A stretch of 52,489 bases of DNA from NCBI GenBank assembly GCA_009937255.1, contig JAACCT010000029.1, forward strand, positions 1 to 52,489. Direction: 5' to 3'. The notes under the pieces were generated by a model. It was not told where the DNA came from, searched no databases, and worked only from the letters and a program-made list of their open reading frames with translations. How positions within the stretch are numbered: the first letter of the stretch is position 1; each line of letters starts with the position of its first letter. Shown one piece after another: positions 8,029 through 16,423 of this stretch. Both the position numbers and the translations under genes were made by a program. Source of the stretch: Dehalococcoidales bacterium (GTDB lineage Bacteria; Chloroflexota; Dehalococcoidia; Lucifugimonadales; Lucifugimonadaceae).

Positions 8029-10581
8029 TTGTCTGAAGAAGCAAAAATAAATATAAATGGAAATAACCTTGATATAAAACAAGGTCAAACTATTTTGCAA
8101 GTAGCCATGGATAACGATATATATATCCCTTACCTTTGTTACTACCCAAATATGAAACCTTACGGAGCTTGTAGAGCTTGTTTAGTAGAAGTAGAAGTAA
8201 ATGGAAGAAAAATGACAGTGGCATCTTGTACCACACCTGCTTCAGACTCTATGAACGTAGTTAGTGATAATGAGCCAGTTAATGATCTTAGAAAAGGAAT
8301 AGTCGAACTTCTAATGAGTGAGCATCCTCATGGATGTTTAACATGTCATAGAGCAGAATTATGTGGCCCACAAGATATATGTCAAAGACACGTAGCAGTT
8401 ACAGACAGATGTACAATATGTCCCAAAAATGAACGATGTGAGCTTAAAGACACTGCTAGGTTTGTAGAACTAGATATGACAATACCTCTAAACTACAATA
8501 GAAGAGATCTTCCGATTCACGTTGATGATGCTTTCTATGATAGAGACTATAATCTTTGTATTGTTTGCGCTAGATGTGTTAGAGTTTGTGATGAAATACG
8601 TATAGATTCAGCCTTAACATTAGTGTCTAGATCAGGTGTTTCATTAGTAGGAACTTCTAATGGTACATCATTGTTAGAATCAGGTTGTGAATTTTGTGGT
8701 GCCTGTATTGATGTATGTCCTACTGGTGCATTAGTTGAAAGAAATTATAAATGGGAAAAATCAGATGAAGAGTACAGTGCTACTTGCTTTAATTGTTCAG
8801 GAGGTTGCGATGCATTAGTTGAAGTTAATAAATCTGATAAGTTAGTAAGGTTTAAGGGTGATTTGTCTTCACCATCTACTAAAGGTCAATTATGTTACAA
8901 GGGAAAATTTGGTTATGATTATCCTAATTCAACATCTAGAATTAAAAAAAGCTATTTCAAAGATGTTTTCAAACTAAAATCTTTTGATAATCAAGAGGCT
9001 TTTTCAAATATAAATTCTAAATTAAATTCAATTAAACCTGATGAAATTGCAATTATTGGTTCTCCTAGAGCATCAATTGAAGATAATCTAGGATTACTTA
9101 ACTTATCCAAAAAAATCAATACAGACAACGTTTCATCAGCGTATTTAAATAATGTGAATTATTTTGAAACTTTGTACAAAAGAAATAAATTTCTTGCTAG
9201 TTCTGATACTGTTTGGAATTTGGAAAAATCTGAATGTAATGTTGTTATATCTTCAAATACTACAGAGGATAATAATTTCTTATCTTTACCGATTAAAAAA
9301 GCTTCAAAAGAAAATTCAAAATTAATTGTTATTGATTCTAGAGAAATTGATCTAACAAGATACGCTGCACTTTGGATAAAGCCTGCACCTGGAACAGAGT
9401 CTTTGGTACTGAACACTATAAGTAAAATTATTATTGATCAAAGCTTAGAAGATAAAGAAAATAAATTCCAAAATCTTGATTCTTTTAAAAAGTTTTTGTG
9501 GAAATTCGATCCAATTAAAATATCAAAAATTACAAAAGTAACTGAAGAAGAATTATTTGAAGCTGCAAAAATAATTACTGATGCAGCTAGTTCTTCATTT
9601 ACATTCGGTCAAGATAATATAAATTCTGAACAATCTGAAGATTATGTTGATTCTATTATTAACTTAGCTGCAATAACTAATAATATTAATGGAGAAGGTA
9701 AAGGACTTTATCCTACTTTCAATGGAATAGGAACTGCAAACTTTTTTCAAATATTTAAAGATAACAAAAAATCATTTACAACTACAAATGACATAATTCA
9801 AAAAATTATGTCAAACAAAATAAAAGCATTGATTATTTTTGGTGATGGAATTAATCCTGATGAACTTTCTTCAGTTCCTTTTGAAAATATTTCCAATAAT
9901 TTAGATACTTTTGTTTATGCAAACCATTTAAAAAATAAGTTTTTTGATTTCGCAGACTTTGTTCTACCTACAAAAACTTATGCTGAACATGAATCTACAA
10001 CTATTAATATTGAAGGAAGAATAAAGAAATCACCTAAAATGGTTAAAAATGTCAATGATAAATTATTATCATGTGTTCAAATTTGTGAATCAATTTTCAC
10101 TAATAAAATAATTGATATTATAAATTTGAAGAAATCATTTATAGGTCAAATTTCTAATGATGGTAAAAATCTGAATAAACCTAATTTAAATCATGCTCTA
10201 TCTTTCAATGACTTTAAGGTTGATGATCATGCCAATGATGAGCTATTCTATTTACCTGGAAGAATACTTAATAGACCACAAGATATTGAAATAAAAAAAG
10301 AAGACGATATGAATAAAATATCTACTGAATTAGTTTTAAGTATTCACCCTAAAGATGCTGAAGCCAATAATTTGTCTAATAATAGTATTGTAACTATAAA
10401 AGATAAAAATAGTACATTTGAATTAATTTCTAAAATTGTTACTAATGGGCAAACTGAAGGATTTATAAGATCTACAGATTATTTTGGCAGAATGGTAACT
10501 GATTTAGAATCTAGTAATAATCCTGATTTCTCATCAATTGTTCCACGCTTAAATTTTAAAAAAGTAAAAATTTCAAAATAA
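8029..10581 (+). CDS. nuoG: NuoG/formate-dehydrogenase-alpha-like Fe-S subunit
   Basis: An 850-residue multi-cluster protein. N-terminal plant-type 2Fe-2S domain (C37, C48, C51, C67); His-Cys cluster (H99, C103, C106, C112); an extra CysX motif (C118, C128, C131, C137); two ferredoxin-type 4Fe-4S motifs (C177-C187 and C220-C230); then the molybdopterin-oxidoreductase 4Fe-4S motif (C253, C256, C260, C289) and a degenerate molybdopterin domain ending in an MGD-type barrel (about 745-845). After KGKFG I find no Cys or Sec where formate dehydrogenases carry their Mo ligand, and the domain is short. It therefore looks like an electron-wiring subunit rather than a catalytic formate dehydrogenase. 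TTG start at 8029 with GGAG at 8019-8022. Confidence 0.82.
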   Translation: MSEEAKININGNNLDIKQGQTILQVAMDNDIYIPYLCYYPNMKPYGACRACLVEVEVNGRKMTVASCTTPASDSMNVVSDNEPVNDLRKGIVELLMSEHPHGCLTCHRAELCGPQDICQRHVAVTDRCTICPKNERCELKDTARFVELDMTIPLNYNRRDLPIHVDDAFYDRDYNLCIVCARCVRVCDEIRIDSALTLVSRSGVSLVGTSNGTSLLESGCEFCGACIDVCPTGALVERNYKWEKSDEEYSATCFNCSGGCDALVEVNKSDKLVRFKGDLSSPSTKGQLCYKGKFGYDYPNSTSRIKKSYFKDVFKLKSFDNQEAFSNINSKLNSIKPDEIAIIGSPRASIEDNLGLLNLSKKINTDNVSSAYLNNVNYFETLYKRNKFLASSDTVWNLEKSECNVVISSNTTEDNNFLSLPIKKASKENSKLIVIDSREIDLTRYAALWIKPAPGTESLVLNTISKIIIDQSLEDKENKFQNLDSFKKFLWKFDPIKISKITKVTEEELFEAAKIITDAASSSFTFGQDNINSEQSEDYVDSIINLAAITNNINGEGKGLYPTFNGIGTANFFQIFKDNKKSFTTTNDIIQKIMSNKIKALIIFGDGINPDELSSVPFENISNNLDTFVYANHLKNKFFDFADFVLPTKTYAEHESTTINIEGRIKKSPKMVKNVNDKLLSCVQICESIFTNKIIDIINLKKSFIGQISNDGKNLNKPNLNHALSFNDFKVDDHANDELFYLPGRILNRPQDIEIKKEDDMNKISTELVLSIHPKDAEANNLSNNSIVTIKDKNSTFELISKIVTNGQTEGFIRSTDYFGRMVTDLESSNNPDFSSIVPRLNFKKVKISK

Positions 10582-10596
10582 ATAAAAGGAGTATAT

Positions 10597-10920
10597 ATGT
10601 CAAAACCAATTATAGTTACTGAAGAAGATTTTACAGAAGTTGTTGAAAAATCTGAGTTACCTGTACTTGTAGATTTTTGGGCAGAATGGTGTGGACCATG
10701 TAAAATGATAGCACCCACAATAGATCAACTAGCAGAACAATATGATGGTAAAGTTTTATTTGCAAAAGTTGATGTAGATAGTAATCCAAATTTATCTGTT
10801 AAATTTCATGTAAGATCCATACCTATGTTATTACTTTTTAAAGATGGAAAACCCGTAGATCAAATAATTGGGGCAGTAGGTAAAGAACACTTTGAAGAAA
10901 AAATTAACGCGGTAGTATAA
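10597..10920 (+). CDS. trxA: Thioredoxin
   Basis: A 107-residue thioredoxin of standard length with the WCGPCK active site (C32, C35), the preceding FWAEW strand and the cis-proline loop RSIPML. No signal peptide, so cytoplasmic. ATG preceded by an AAGGAG site. It sits 15 bases after the NuoG-like gene and is likely co-transcribed with the NADH-oxidising trimer, which suggests that the trimer's neighbourhood is redox-related (inference). It may be the general thioredoxin or a dedicated one. Confidence 0.93.
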   Translation: MSKPIIVTEEDFTEVVEKSELPVLVDFWAEWCGPCKMIAPTIDQLAEQYDGKVLFAKVDVDSNPNLSVKFHVRSIPMLLLFKDGKPVDQIIGAVGKEHFEEKINAVV

Positions 10921-10932
10921 TTATTTATAATA

Positions 10933-11023
10933 GGGAGAGAGTAAATTCTGGTGAATTTTCTAGTCTTCAAAACTATGATTGATAATAAATCAAGGAGGGT
11001 TCGATTCCCTTTCTTTCCCGCCA
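10933..11023 (+). tRNA. selC: tRNA-Sec (anticodon TCA)
   Basis: All hallmarks of a bacterial selenocysteine tRNA are visible. The acceptor stem has 8 bp (GGGAGAGA 10933-10940 with TCTTTCCC 11012-11019). The D-stem has 6 perfect pairs (AAATTC/GAATTT) around a four-base TGGT loop. The anticodon loop CTTCAAA (10965-10971) has TCA at 10967-10969. A long variable arm is formed by TGATT/AATCA with a 7-base loop. The T-arm is 5 bp with loop TTCGATT, followed by discriminator G and an encoded CCA. The anticodon stem is only 4 clear pairs plus a mismatch. It reads UGA, so the organism should also have SelA, SelB and selenoproteins, none of which I recognise in this window. Confidence 0.93.
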
Positions 11024-11045
11024 TATTTATTAGTTAGGAAATAAT

Positions 11046-11207
11046 ATGAAAATAAAAAATGATATGATAGGCTATCCTATTTTAATACTAGTAATACTTA
11101 TATCAGCCCTGTTAGGCGCTGCTGTAAATGGTGTATTTGGACTAATAATTTTTATAGTTCTAGCAGTACCATCAACTTTTCTAGTTGATTCATTTCTAAT
11201 TGAATAA
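11046..11207 (+). CDS. Small membrane protein (53 aa), function unknown
   Basis: A short reading frame starting at an ATG at 11046 with AGGA six bases upstream. The product has a short charged N-terminus (MKIKND) followed by two hydrophobic stretches (about residues 8-24 and 28-45), consistent with a two-helix membrane hairpin. It lies 22 bases after tRNA-Sec and runs convergently toward lhgO, ending 6 bases before that gene's stop. I do not recognise a family. The ribosome-binding site and coherent hydrophobicity favour a real gene. Confidence 0.55.
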   Translation: MKIKNDMIGYPILILVILISALLGAAVNGVFGLIIFIVLAVPSTFLVDSFLIE

Positions 11208-11213
11208 GTATTT

Positions 11214-12425
11214 TTAAAAACCAAATTCTTTGGAAGCTAAATTACCTATATATTTACCAATTACCAATGAAGCTGTTGCACCAGGTGAAGGTGCATTTAG
11301 AACATGAATTGAATTTTCTGAAGTTTCTATTTTAAAGTCATCTATCAAGTCACCGTTTGAGGCTACAGCTTGAGCTCTAACACCAGAACCTCCTGATTGT
11401 AGATCATTACTATTTATTTCAGGTATAAGCTCTCTAAGGCTATTAACAAACACACTTTTTCGAAGAGATCTGTTTATTTCCCATAAACCTGTTTTCCAAT
11501 CATTTTTAAGTAACTTCCAAAATCCTCCATATGTAAAAGTTTCTAAAGCATCTTTTATAGATATATCTCTTTTTCTATATCCTTCGCGCTTGGTAGCTAA
11601 TACAGCATTAGGACCTGCTTCAACATAACCTTTCATAGTATTTGTAAAATGAACGCCTAAAAAAGGCAGATCAGGATTCGGAACTGGATAAATTAGTCCT
11701 TTAACTAAATATTCTTTAGCCTTCTTTAAAGTGTAATATTCTCCTCTAAAAGGAATAATTTTAAGATTAGCTTTTAGACCAAATAAATTTGCTATTCTAT
11801 CAGAATGTAATCCTGCACAATTAATGACTTTTTTAGTTTCAATTTCACCTTTGTTAGTTTTTACTATTATTTTGTTATTAACTGACTGTGAACCAATAAC
11901 GTCTGTATCTAATAATATTTGACCACCTTTATCTTTAAAATGATCTGCATAAACTTCAGTAACCTTAACATAATTTACAATTCCTGTTTTTGGAGCATAA
12001 AGAGATTTCAAAGATTTTACATGTGGTTCAATCTCTTTAGATTCATCAGAACTTAAGACTTTTAAACCTTCAACATTATTTTCAGTGCCTCTTTTAAATA
12101 AATTATCAATTTTTGGTAAATCAGATTCTTTTGTAGCAACAATTAATTTTCCACATGTCCAGACTGGAATTTCATTATTTTCACAAAATTCAGTCATACT
12201 AGCTCTACCTTCTACACAGAATTGAGCCTTAAAAGAACCTGGTTTATAGTAAATACCAGAGTGTATTACTCCTGAATTATGACCAGATTGTTGAGATGCA
12301 ACAGAGGAACTTTTTTCAATCACTATAATTTTTAGATTAGAATTTCTTTTTAAAATATCATTAGCTGTAGCAAGCCCAATAATTCCTCCACCAATAATTA
12401 CTAAATCTAAGTCTTTTTTTAACAT
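11214..12425 (-). CDS. lhgO: L-2-hydroxyglutarate oxidase-like FAD enzyme
   Basis: A 403-residue DAO-family flavoprotein. The N-terminus LVIIGGGIIGLATAND is the FAD-binding GxGxxG motif, followed by VIEKSSSVASQQSGHNSGVIHSGIYY; SGHNSGVIH is a signature of L-2-hydroxyglutarate oxidases (LhgO/YgaF). The C-terminus SPGATASLVIGKYI is the second FAD contact. It would oxidise L-2-hydroxyglutarate to 2-oxoglutarate, passing electrons to the quinone pool or oxygen. It is the last gene of a minus-strand run, 10 bases after the glycerate kinase gene. Other 2-hydroxyacids are possible substrates. Confidence 0.85.
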   Translation of the reverse strand: MLKKDLDLVIIGGGIIGLATANDILKRNSNLKIIVIEKSSSVASQQSGHNSGVIHSGIYYKPGSFKAQFCVEGRASMTEFCENNEIPVWTCGKLIVATKESDLPKIDNLFKRGTENNVEGLKVLSSDESKEIEPHVKSLKSLYAPKTGIVNYVKVTEVYADHFKDKGGQILLDTDVIGSQSVNNKIIVKTNKGEIETKKVINCAGLHSDRIANLFGLKANLKIIPFRGEYYTLKKAKEYLVKGLIYPVPNPDLPFLGVHFTNTMKGYVEAGPNAVLATKREGYRKRDISIKDALETFTYGGFWKLLKNDWKTGLWEINRSLRKSVFVNSLRELIPEINSNDLQSGGSGVRAQAVASNGDLIDDFKIETSENSIHVLNAPSPGATASLVIGKYIGNLASKEFGF

Positions 12426-12435
12426 AATTAACCTT

Positions 12436-13572
12436 CTAAAAAATTAATGTTTTATAAATCTCTTTTGTACTTTTTGAAATTAAATCATATGCATTGTTTA
12501 AAGCAATATCTAATGACATAGGTTTATTTACTATACTGAAAAATGCATCGATACCTTTTACTGATGATTCTAAGTATCCATCTCCAAGGGAACCTGATAT
12601 ACAAACAACTGGAATTCCTAATTTCTTCGCTCTTTCTGCTACTGCTACAGGGGATTTATTAAATTGAGTTGATTTATCTGTTTGCCCTTCTCCAACTATT
12701 ACTAAATCTACTCCTTTTAATTTATTGTCATAATTAAGAGAATTTAAGATAATATCGGCACCACTAGATAATTGAGCATTAACAAATGCCATTAAACCAC
12801 CACCTAAACCTCCAGCTGCTCCTGATCCTGGTACATTAAGAATATCTTTACTAAATTGAGCTTTTATAATTTCAGACCAGTATAATAAATTTGAATCTAA
12901 CATCTTTATATCAGATTTAGAAGCACCTTTTTGAGGACCAAATATTGCAGATGCTCCATTTTCTCCACACATCGGGTTATTTACATCACAAGCTACATTT
13001 ACGGTTATATCTTTTATTCTTTTATCAAAATCAGATAAATCAATTTTTGATATTTTATTTAAATTAGCTCCTGATGGCTTCACTTCAGAATTATTATCAT
13101 CAAGAAGTTTAGCTCCTAATGCTGAAATAAAACCTGCACCTCCATCATTAGTTGCACTTCCCCCTATGCCAACAATAAAGTTCTTAATACCAGAATCCAA
13201 TGCATCTTTAAATAATTGACCAGTACCAAATGTAGATGTGTTAATTGCAGATTTCTGATCATCTTTTAACAAAGCCAAACCTGAAGCTTTTGCCATTTCA
13301 ATTACGGCTGTTTTATTATCCCCAAGTTTACCCCATTCAGAATTTATAATATTACCAATAGGATTCTCAACTTCTTTTGAAATTATTTTTCCATTAGTAA
13401 CATCTACCATAGTTCGTAGTGTGCCATCTCCACCATCTGCAACTGGAGCTAATTCTATCTCAATATTTTTATTAACTTCTAATATACCTTGCTTCATTGC
13501 TTTAGCAACTTCAATGCCAGTAAGGCTTTCTTTATATTCTTGAGGAGATATTAAAATTTTATTTATTTTCAT
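12436..13572 (-). CDS. garK: Glycerate kinase (GarK/GlxK family)
   Basis: A 378-residue type I glycerate kinase, near the usual ~380. The N-terminal KILISPQEYKESLTG is typical (K of the family's DSFKG-like motif region), GGSATNDGGAG is the conserved glycine-rich substrate/ATP region, and GAAGGLGGGL and VGEGQTDKST complete the family signature. It would phosphorylate D-glycerate to 2-phosphoglycerate, feeding glyoxylate/tartronate-semialdehyde carbon into glycolysis. It lies between gmk (7-base gap) and lhgO in one run. A HIBADH-family enzyme elsewhere in the window (33504) could supply D-glycerate if it is a tartronate-semialdehyde reductase (inference). Confidence 0.88.
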   Translation of the reverse strand: MKINKILISPQEYKESLTGIEVAKAMKQGILEVNKNIEIELAPVADGGDGTLRTMVDVTNGKIISKEVENPIGNIINSEWGKLGDNKTAVIEMAKASGLALLKDDQKSAINTSTFGTGQLFKDALDSGIKNFIVGIGGSATNDGGAGFISALGAKLLDDNNSEVKPSGANLNKISKIDLSDFDKRIKDITVNVACDVNNPMCGENGASAIFGPQKGASKSDIKMLDSNLLYWSEIIKAQFSKDILNVPGSGAAGGLGGGLMAFVNAQLSSGADIILNSLNYDNKLKGVDLVIVGEGQTDKSTQFNKSPVAVAERAKKLGIPVVCISGSLGDGYLESSVKGIDAFFSIVNKPMSLDIALNNAYDLISKSTKEIYKTLIF

Positions 13573-13579
13573 TTTTTCC

Positions 13580-14152
13580 TTAAATATTTGATTTAATTAT
13601 ATCTTCTACCTCAGAAACAACATATTCAATTTTATCTTCAATATTAGTTACAATATGATCAAAGTATTTGGAATACTCCATTTCAGAAGCAAACGAATCT
13701 AGTCTTGTTCGAATATCTGATTCAGATTTTTTTTCTCTGGCTAGTAAATGGTTTTTAATTGAATCTATAGATTCAGGTTTAATGAAAATCATTATTATGT
13801 TTGGTAAAATTTTCTTTAATTTTTTTGCACCTTGAACGTCAACTCTTAATAAAACATTTTTACCTTCACACAAGGGCTTATATATTTGATTTTTAGGAAC
13901 GCCATAATAATTTTTATATACTTTAGACCATTCCAGAAGTTCATCATTGTTAATAAGATTAGTAAATTCTTTATTATTTAAAAAAAAGTGATTGATACCT
14001 TCTTTTTCATTTGTACGTGGTTTTCTAGTAACAGCAGTAATAACATAATGAAAATTTGTGTATTTCTTTTTTATAATATCTATTACAGTATCTTTACCTA
14101 CTGCTGAAGGTCCTGAAATAAGAAAAACTTTTTGTGTTTTTAAAATACTCAA
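13580..14152 (-). CDS. gmk: Guanylate kinase
   Basis: A 190-residue nucleoside monophosphate kinase. The P-loop GPSAVGKDT begins at about residue 14; the GMP-binding ITAVTRKPRTNEKEGINHFF matches the TTRxPRxGE motif, with Asn in place of the usual Gly, and VYKNYYGVP matches the YGTP region. It converts GMP to GDP. The start is a TTG directly abutting the aroA stop, with GGAG supplied by the end of aroA. The position after aroA is where many genomes carry cmk, but the GMP-type motifs argue for gmk. Confidence 0.88.
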   Translation of the reverse strand: MSILKTQKVFLISGPSAVGKDTVIDIIKKKYTNFHYVITAVTRKPRTNEKEGINHFFLNNKEFTNLINNDELLEWSKVYKNYYGVPKNQIYKPLCEGKNVLLRVDVQGAKKLKKILPNIIMIFIKPESIDSIKNHLLAREKKSESDIRTRLDSFASEMEYSKYFDHIVTNIEDKIEYVVSEVEDIIKSNI

Positions 14153-15433
14153 TTATTCTCCTAAATTTTTTAATGTATCCCAAAATGATGGATAAGAAAC
14201 ATTAGAAGCTTCTGCATTATCAATAGTTATATTATTATTTGATATAAGACTAGCAATACCCAAAGTCATAGCTAGTCTATGATCACCATGAGATGAGAAA
14301 GTTCCTCCATTTAGGTTACCCGTACCAGTAATAATCATTCCATCATCTAATTCTTGTATTTGAGCTCCAGCACTTTTCATCCAATTAACAGTTAGAGAAA
14401 TTCTATCTGATTCCTTATACCTAAGCTCTTTAGCATCGATGATTTTTGTCTCACCTTCTGCAGAGACAGCAGCTAAAGCAATTATTGGTATCTCATCAAT
14501 TAATAATGGAATTTCAGCTCCAGAAATAGTTGTTCCTTTAAGGTTTGAAGTTTTAATATTCATATCACATGCAGGCTCACCTGAATAATCAACTTCATTA
14601 TAAAAAGTCATATTAGCACCCATTCTTTTAAGAACAGATATTATTCTAGATCTGGTCTCATTTATTCCTACATTTCTTATATAAATATCAGAATTTTTAT
14701 GAATTGCTCCAGCTATTAACCAGAAAGATGCACTTGATATATCTCCAGGAATAATTATATCTCTAGCAAATAAATCTGACGAGGAAACTTTAATTTCTAA
14801 ATTATTTATAGTAATTTTTGCTCCCATTGCTGATAAAAGTCTTTCTGTATGGTCTCTTGAAACAGCTTTTTCTCTAATTGTAATTCCATCATTAGAGCGT
14901 AAGCCAGCTAATATCAATGCGCTTTTAAGTTGGGCACTTGCAACTGGTAAATCATAATCTAAGCTAGTTAGAGTTCCTCCATCAAACAATATGGGCGCAT
15001 TATCATTATTATTATTTGCTGAAATATTTGCTCCCATCATAGTTAGTGGGTCAATAATTCTTTTCATGGGTCTTTTTCTTATAGAAGAATCTCCGTCTAA
15101 TATTGATTTAAATTTTCTACCTGCTAGCACTCCTGACATTAATCTTATTGTTGTTCCAGAATTTCCAACATATAAAGTATCATTAGGCTTATTAAGAGAT
15201 TCTAAGCCTTTACCGTATGTATATACACTATTGTTTTCAACTTGTATTTCAACACCCAATTTTGAAAGAACATCTATAGTAGAAAGACAATCTTCTCCCA
15301 TAAGAAAATTTGAAATTTTTGCTTTACCACTAGCTATAGAATTAAACATTACTGCTCTATGTGACAAAGATTTATCTGCAGGTATATTGATATCTCCTCT
15401 TAATGAACTAACTGAATTTAGAGTAAATTTCAT
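14153..15433 (-). CDS. aroA: 5-enolpyruvylshikimate-3-phosphate synthase
   Basis: A 426-residue EPSP synthase of normal length. It shows the N-terminal IPADKSLSHRAVMF (shikimate-3-phosphate and PEP Lys), GNSGTTIRLMSGVLAG (the conserved GNSGTT(x)R), DGDSSIRKRPM, the central SASFWLIAGA and the C-terminal SHGDHRLAM. It catalyses the sixth step of the shikimate pathway. The loop reads LAGRKFKSILDGD; by general appearance it is closer to class II enzymes, but I do not assign glyphosate sensitivity. It sits between the tyrA-like gene and gmk on the minus strand; the other shikimate genes are in a separate plus-strand cluster at 42-46 kb. Confidence 0.93.
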   Translation of the reverse strand: MKFTLNSVSSLRGDINIPADKSLSHRAVMFNSIASGKAKISNFLMGEDCLSTIDVLSKLGVEIQVENNSVYTYGKGLESLNKPNDTLYVGNSGTTIRLMSGVLAGRKFKSILDGDSSIRKRPMKRIIDPLTMMGANISANNNNDNAPILFDGGTLTSLDYDLPVASAQLKSALILAGLRSNDGITIREKAVSRDHTERLLSAMGAKITINNLEIKVSSSDLFARDIIIPGDISSASFWLIAGAIHKNSDIYIRNVGINETRSRIISVLKRMGANMTFYNEVDYSGEPACDMNIKTSNLKGTTISGAEIPLLIDEIPIIALAAVSAEGETKIIDAKELRYKESDRISLTVNWMKSAGAQIQELDDGMIITGTGNLNGGTFSSHGDHRLAMTLGIASLISNNNITIDNAEASNVSYPSFWDTLKNLGE

Positions 15434-15439
15434 ATTTTT

Positions 15440-16423
15440 TTATATTCTTTTTTCAAATCCATATTTATCTTTATCTAGATTTTTAGTTTTACTAAAAAAG
15501 CTTGCAGCTTTAGAACCTATAAATAGGCTCAACATATTTTCCTGAGAAGTAGGAATAATATTTTCATCTTTTGAAAAATTAGGATCAATATTGTTTTTAA
15601 TCATCAAACTATCTTCCCAACTTTTATTTATAAATTCAGCAATTTTATCTTCAGAATTATTTTCTAAAAATTTTTCCATAACTACAAGTTCATTTATAAA
15701 TAATTTTACCCATTGAAGAATCATGTCATTATTTGTTGATATAGAAGAAAAAGATTTCACAGGATCTTTATCAGATATTTTTGTGAATTCTAAAAATTCA
15801 TTACCAAAATATCTAAAAATTTCTTTCCATGAAGAGCTATTATGAGAAAGATTAATTAAACTTGAACTTAGAATATAAGGCATAGATTCTACTAAAGCTA
15901 CATAGCTATCATGTTCACTTAAATCCATATTTATTCTCATTCCATCAAAATCAGAAATTAATTTATTTGCAAAGTTAGTAGCCGTAATTTTGGTATTTAG
16001 ATATGAAATAACTCCCCAGTTTATCTTGAGCAATGTGTCGTCCTTAACAAAAGGATAAATCCCAATAATTTCATTATTCGGCAAAAAATCTTTTGACCAT
16101 TCGCTTACTGCTCTTTTAGAAGAAGAGAAATCAATAATAGTTGTCTTAGGATCTATATGGTCTTTAATATTTTCTAAAATTTCATAAGTTGATGATGTAG
16201 GAACAGCTAAAATTAGTAATGTTGTATCAGCAATACATTCAACATAGCTCTTGGATTCACTAGATATAGAATTTGAATCTTTTGCGATTTTAGTTTGTTT
16301 TTTGTCTAAATCAAAACCTTTAATAAAAATATTATTATTGCTACTTATAAGATGCTTACCTACAGCAGAACCAAGATTTCCAGTACCAATTAAAGAAATA
16401 TTATTATTATTAAAGTTTGTCAT
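15440..16423 (-). CDS. tyrA: Prephenate dehydrogenase-like protein
   Basis: A 327-residue protein from the ATG at 16423, which has GAGG a few bases upstream; the longer frame beginning at 16438 is less likely. The N-terminal NISLIGTGNLGSAVGKHL is a Rossmann NAD(P) site. Then come LLILAVPTSSTYEILENI, IDFSSSKRAVSEW and EIIGIYPFVKDD, matching the TyrA/prephenate dehydrogenase layout (the usual GxHPMxG is IGIYPF here, without the His). The neighbouring aroA supports a role in tyrosine synthesis. The weak active-site match makes exact specificity uncertain. It overlaps the upstream gene by 14 bases. Confidence 0.7.
   Translation of the reverse strand: MTNFNNNNISLIGTGNLGSAVGKHLISSNNNIFIKGFDLDKKQTKIAKDSNSISSESKSYVECIADTTLLILAVPTSSTYEILENIKDHIDPKTTIIDFSSSKRAVSEWSKDFLPNNEIIGIYPFVKDDTLLKINWGVISYLNTKITATNFANKLISDFDGMRINMDLSEHDSYVALVESMPYILSSSLINLSHNSSSWKEIFRYFGNEFLEFTKISDKDPVKSFSSISTNNDMILQWVKLFINELVVMEKFLENNSEDKIAEFINKSWEDSLMIKNNIDPNFSKDENIIPTSQENMLSLFIGSKAASFFSKTKNLDKDKYGFEKRI

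Noticed and set aside
8029-10581. Selenocysteine codon in the formate-dehydrogenase-like subunit
   Set aside because: The frame is fully open with no internal TGA, and no Cys lies at the Mo-ligand position, so it is not a selenoprotein.
10479-10718. Minus-strand open frame over the nuoG end and trxA
   Set aside because: Antisense to the thioredoxin active site region and without a ribosome-binding site.
10926-10931. TATAAT just before tRNA-Sec
   Set aside because: It ends one base before the mature tRNA, too close for a normal -10 element unless there is no leader; likely a chance match or part of the trxA-tRNA spacer.
14991-15545. Plus-strand open frame of 184 codons across aroA and the tyrA-like gene
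   Set aside because: It runs antisense to two well-supported genes; composition is typical of a shadow frame, with no start signal.
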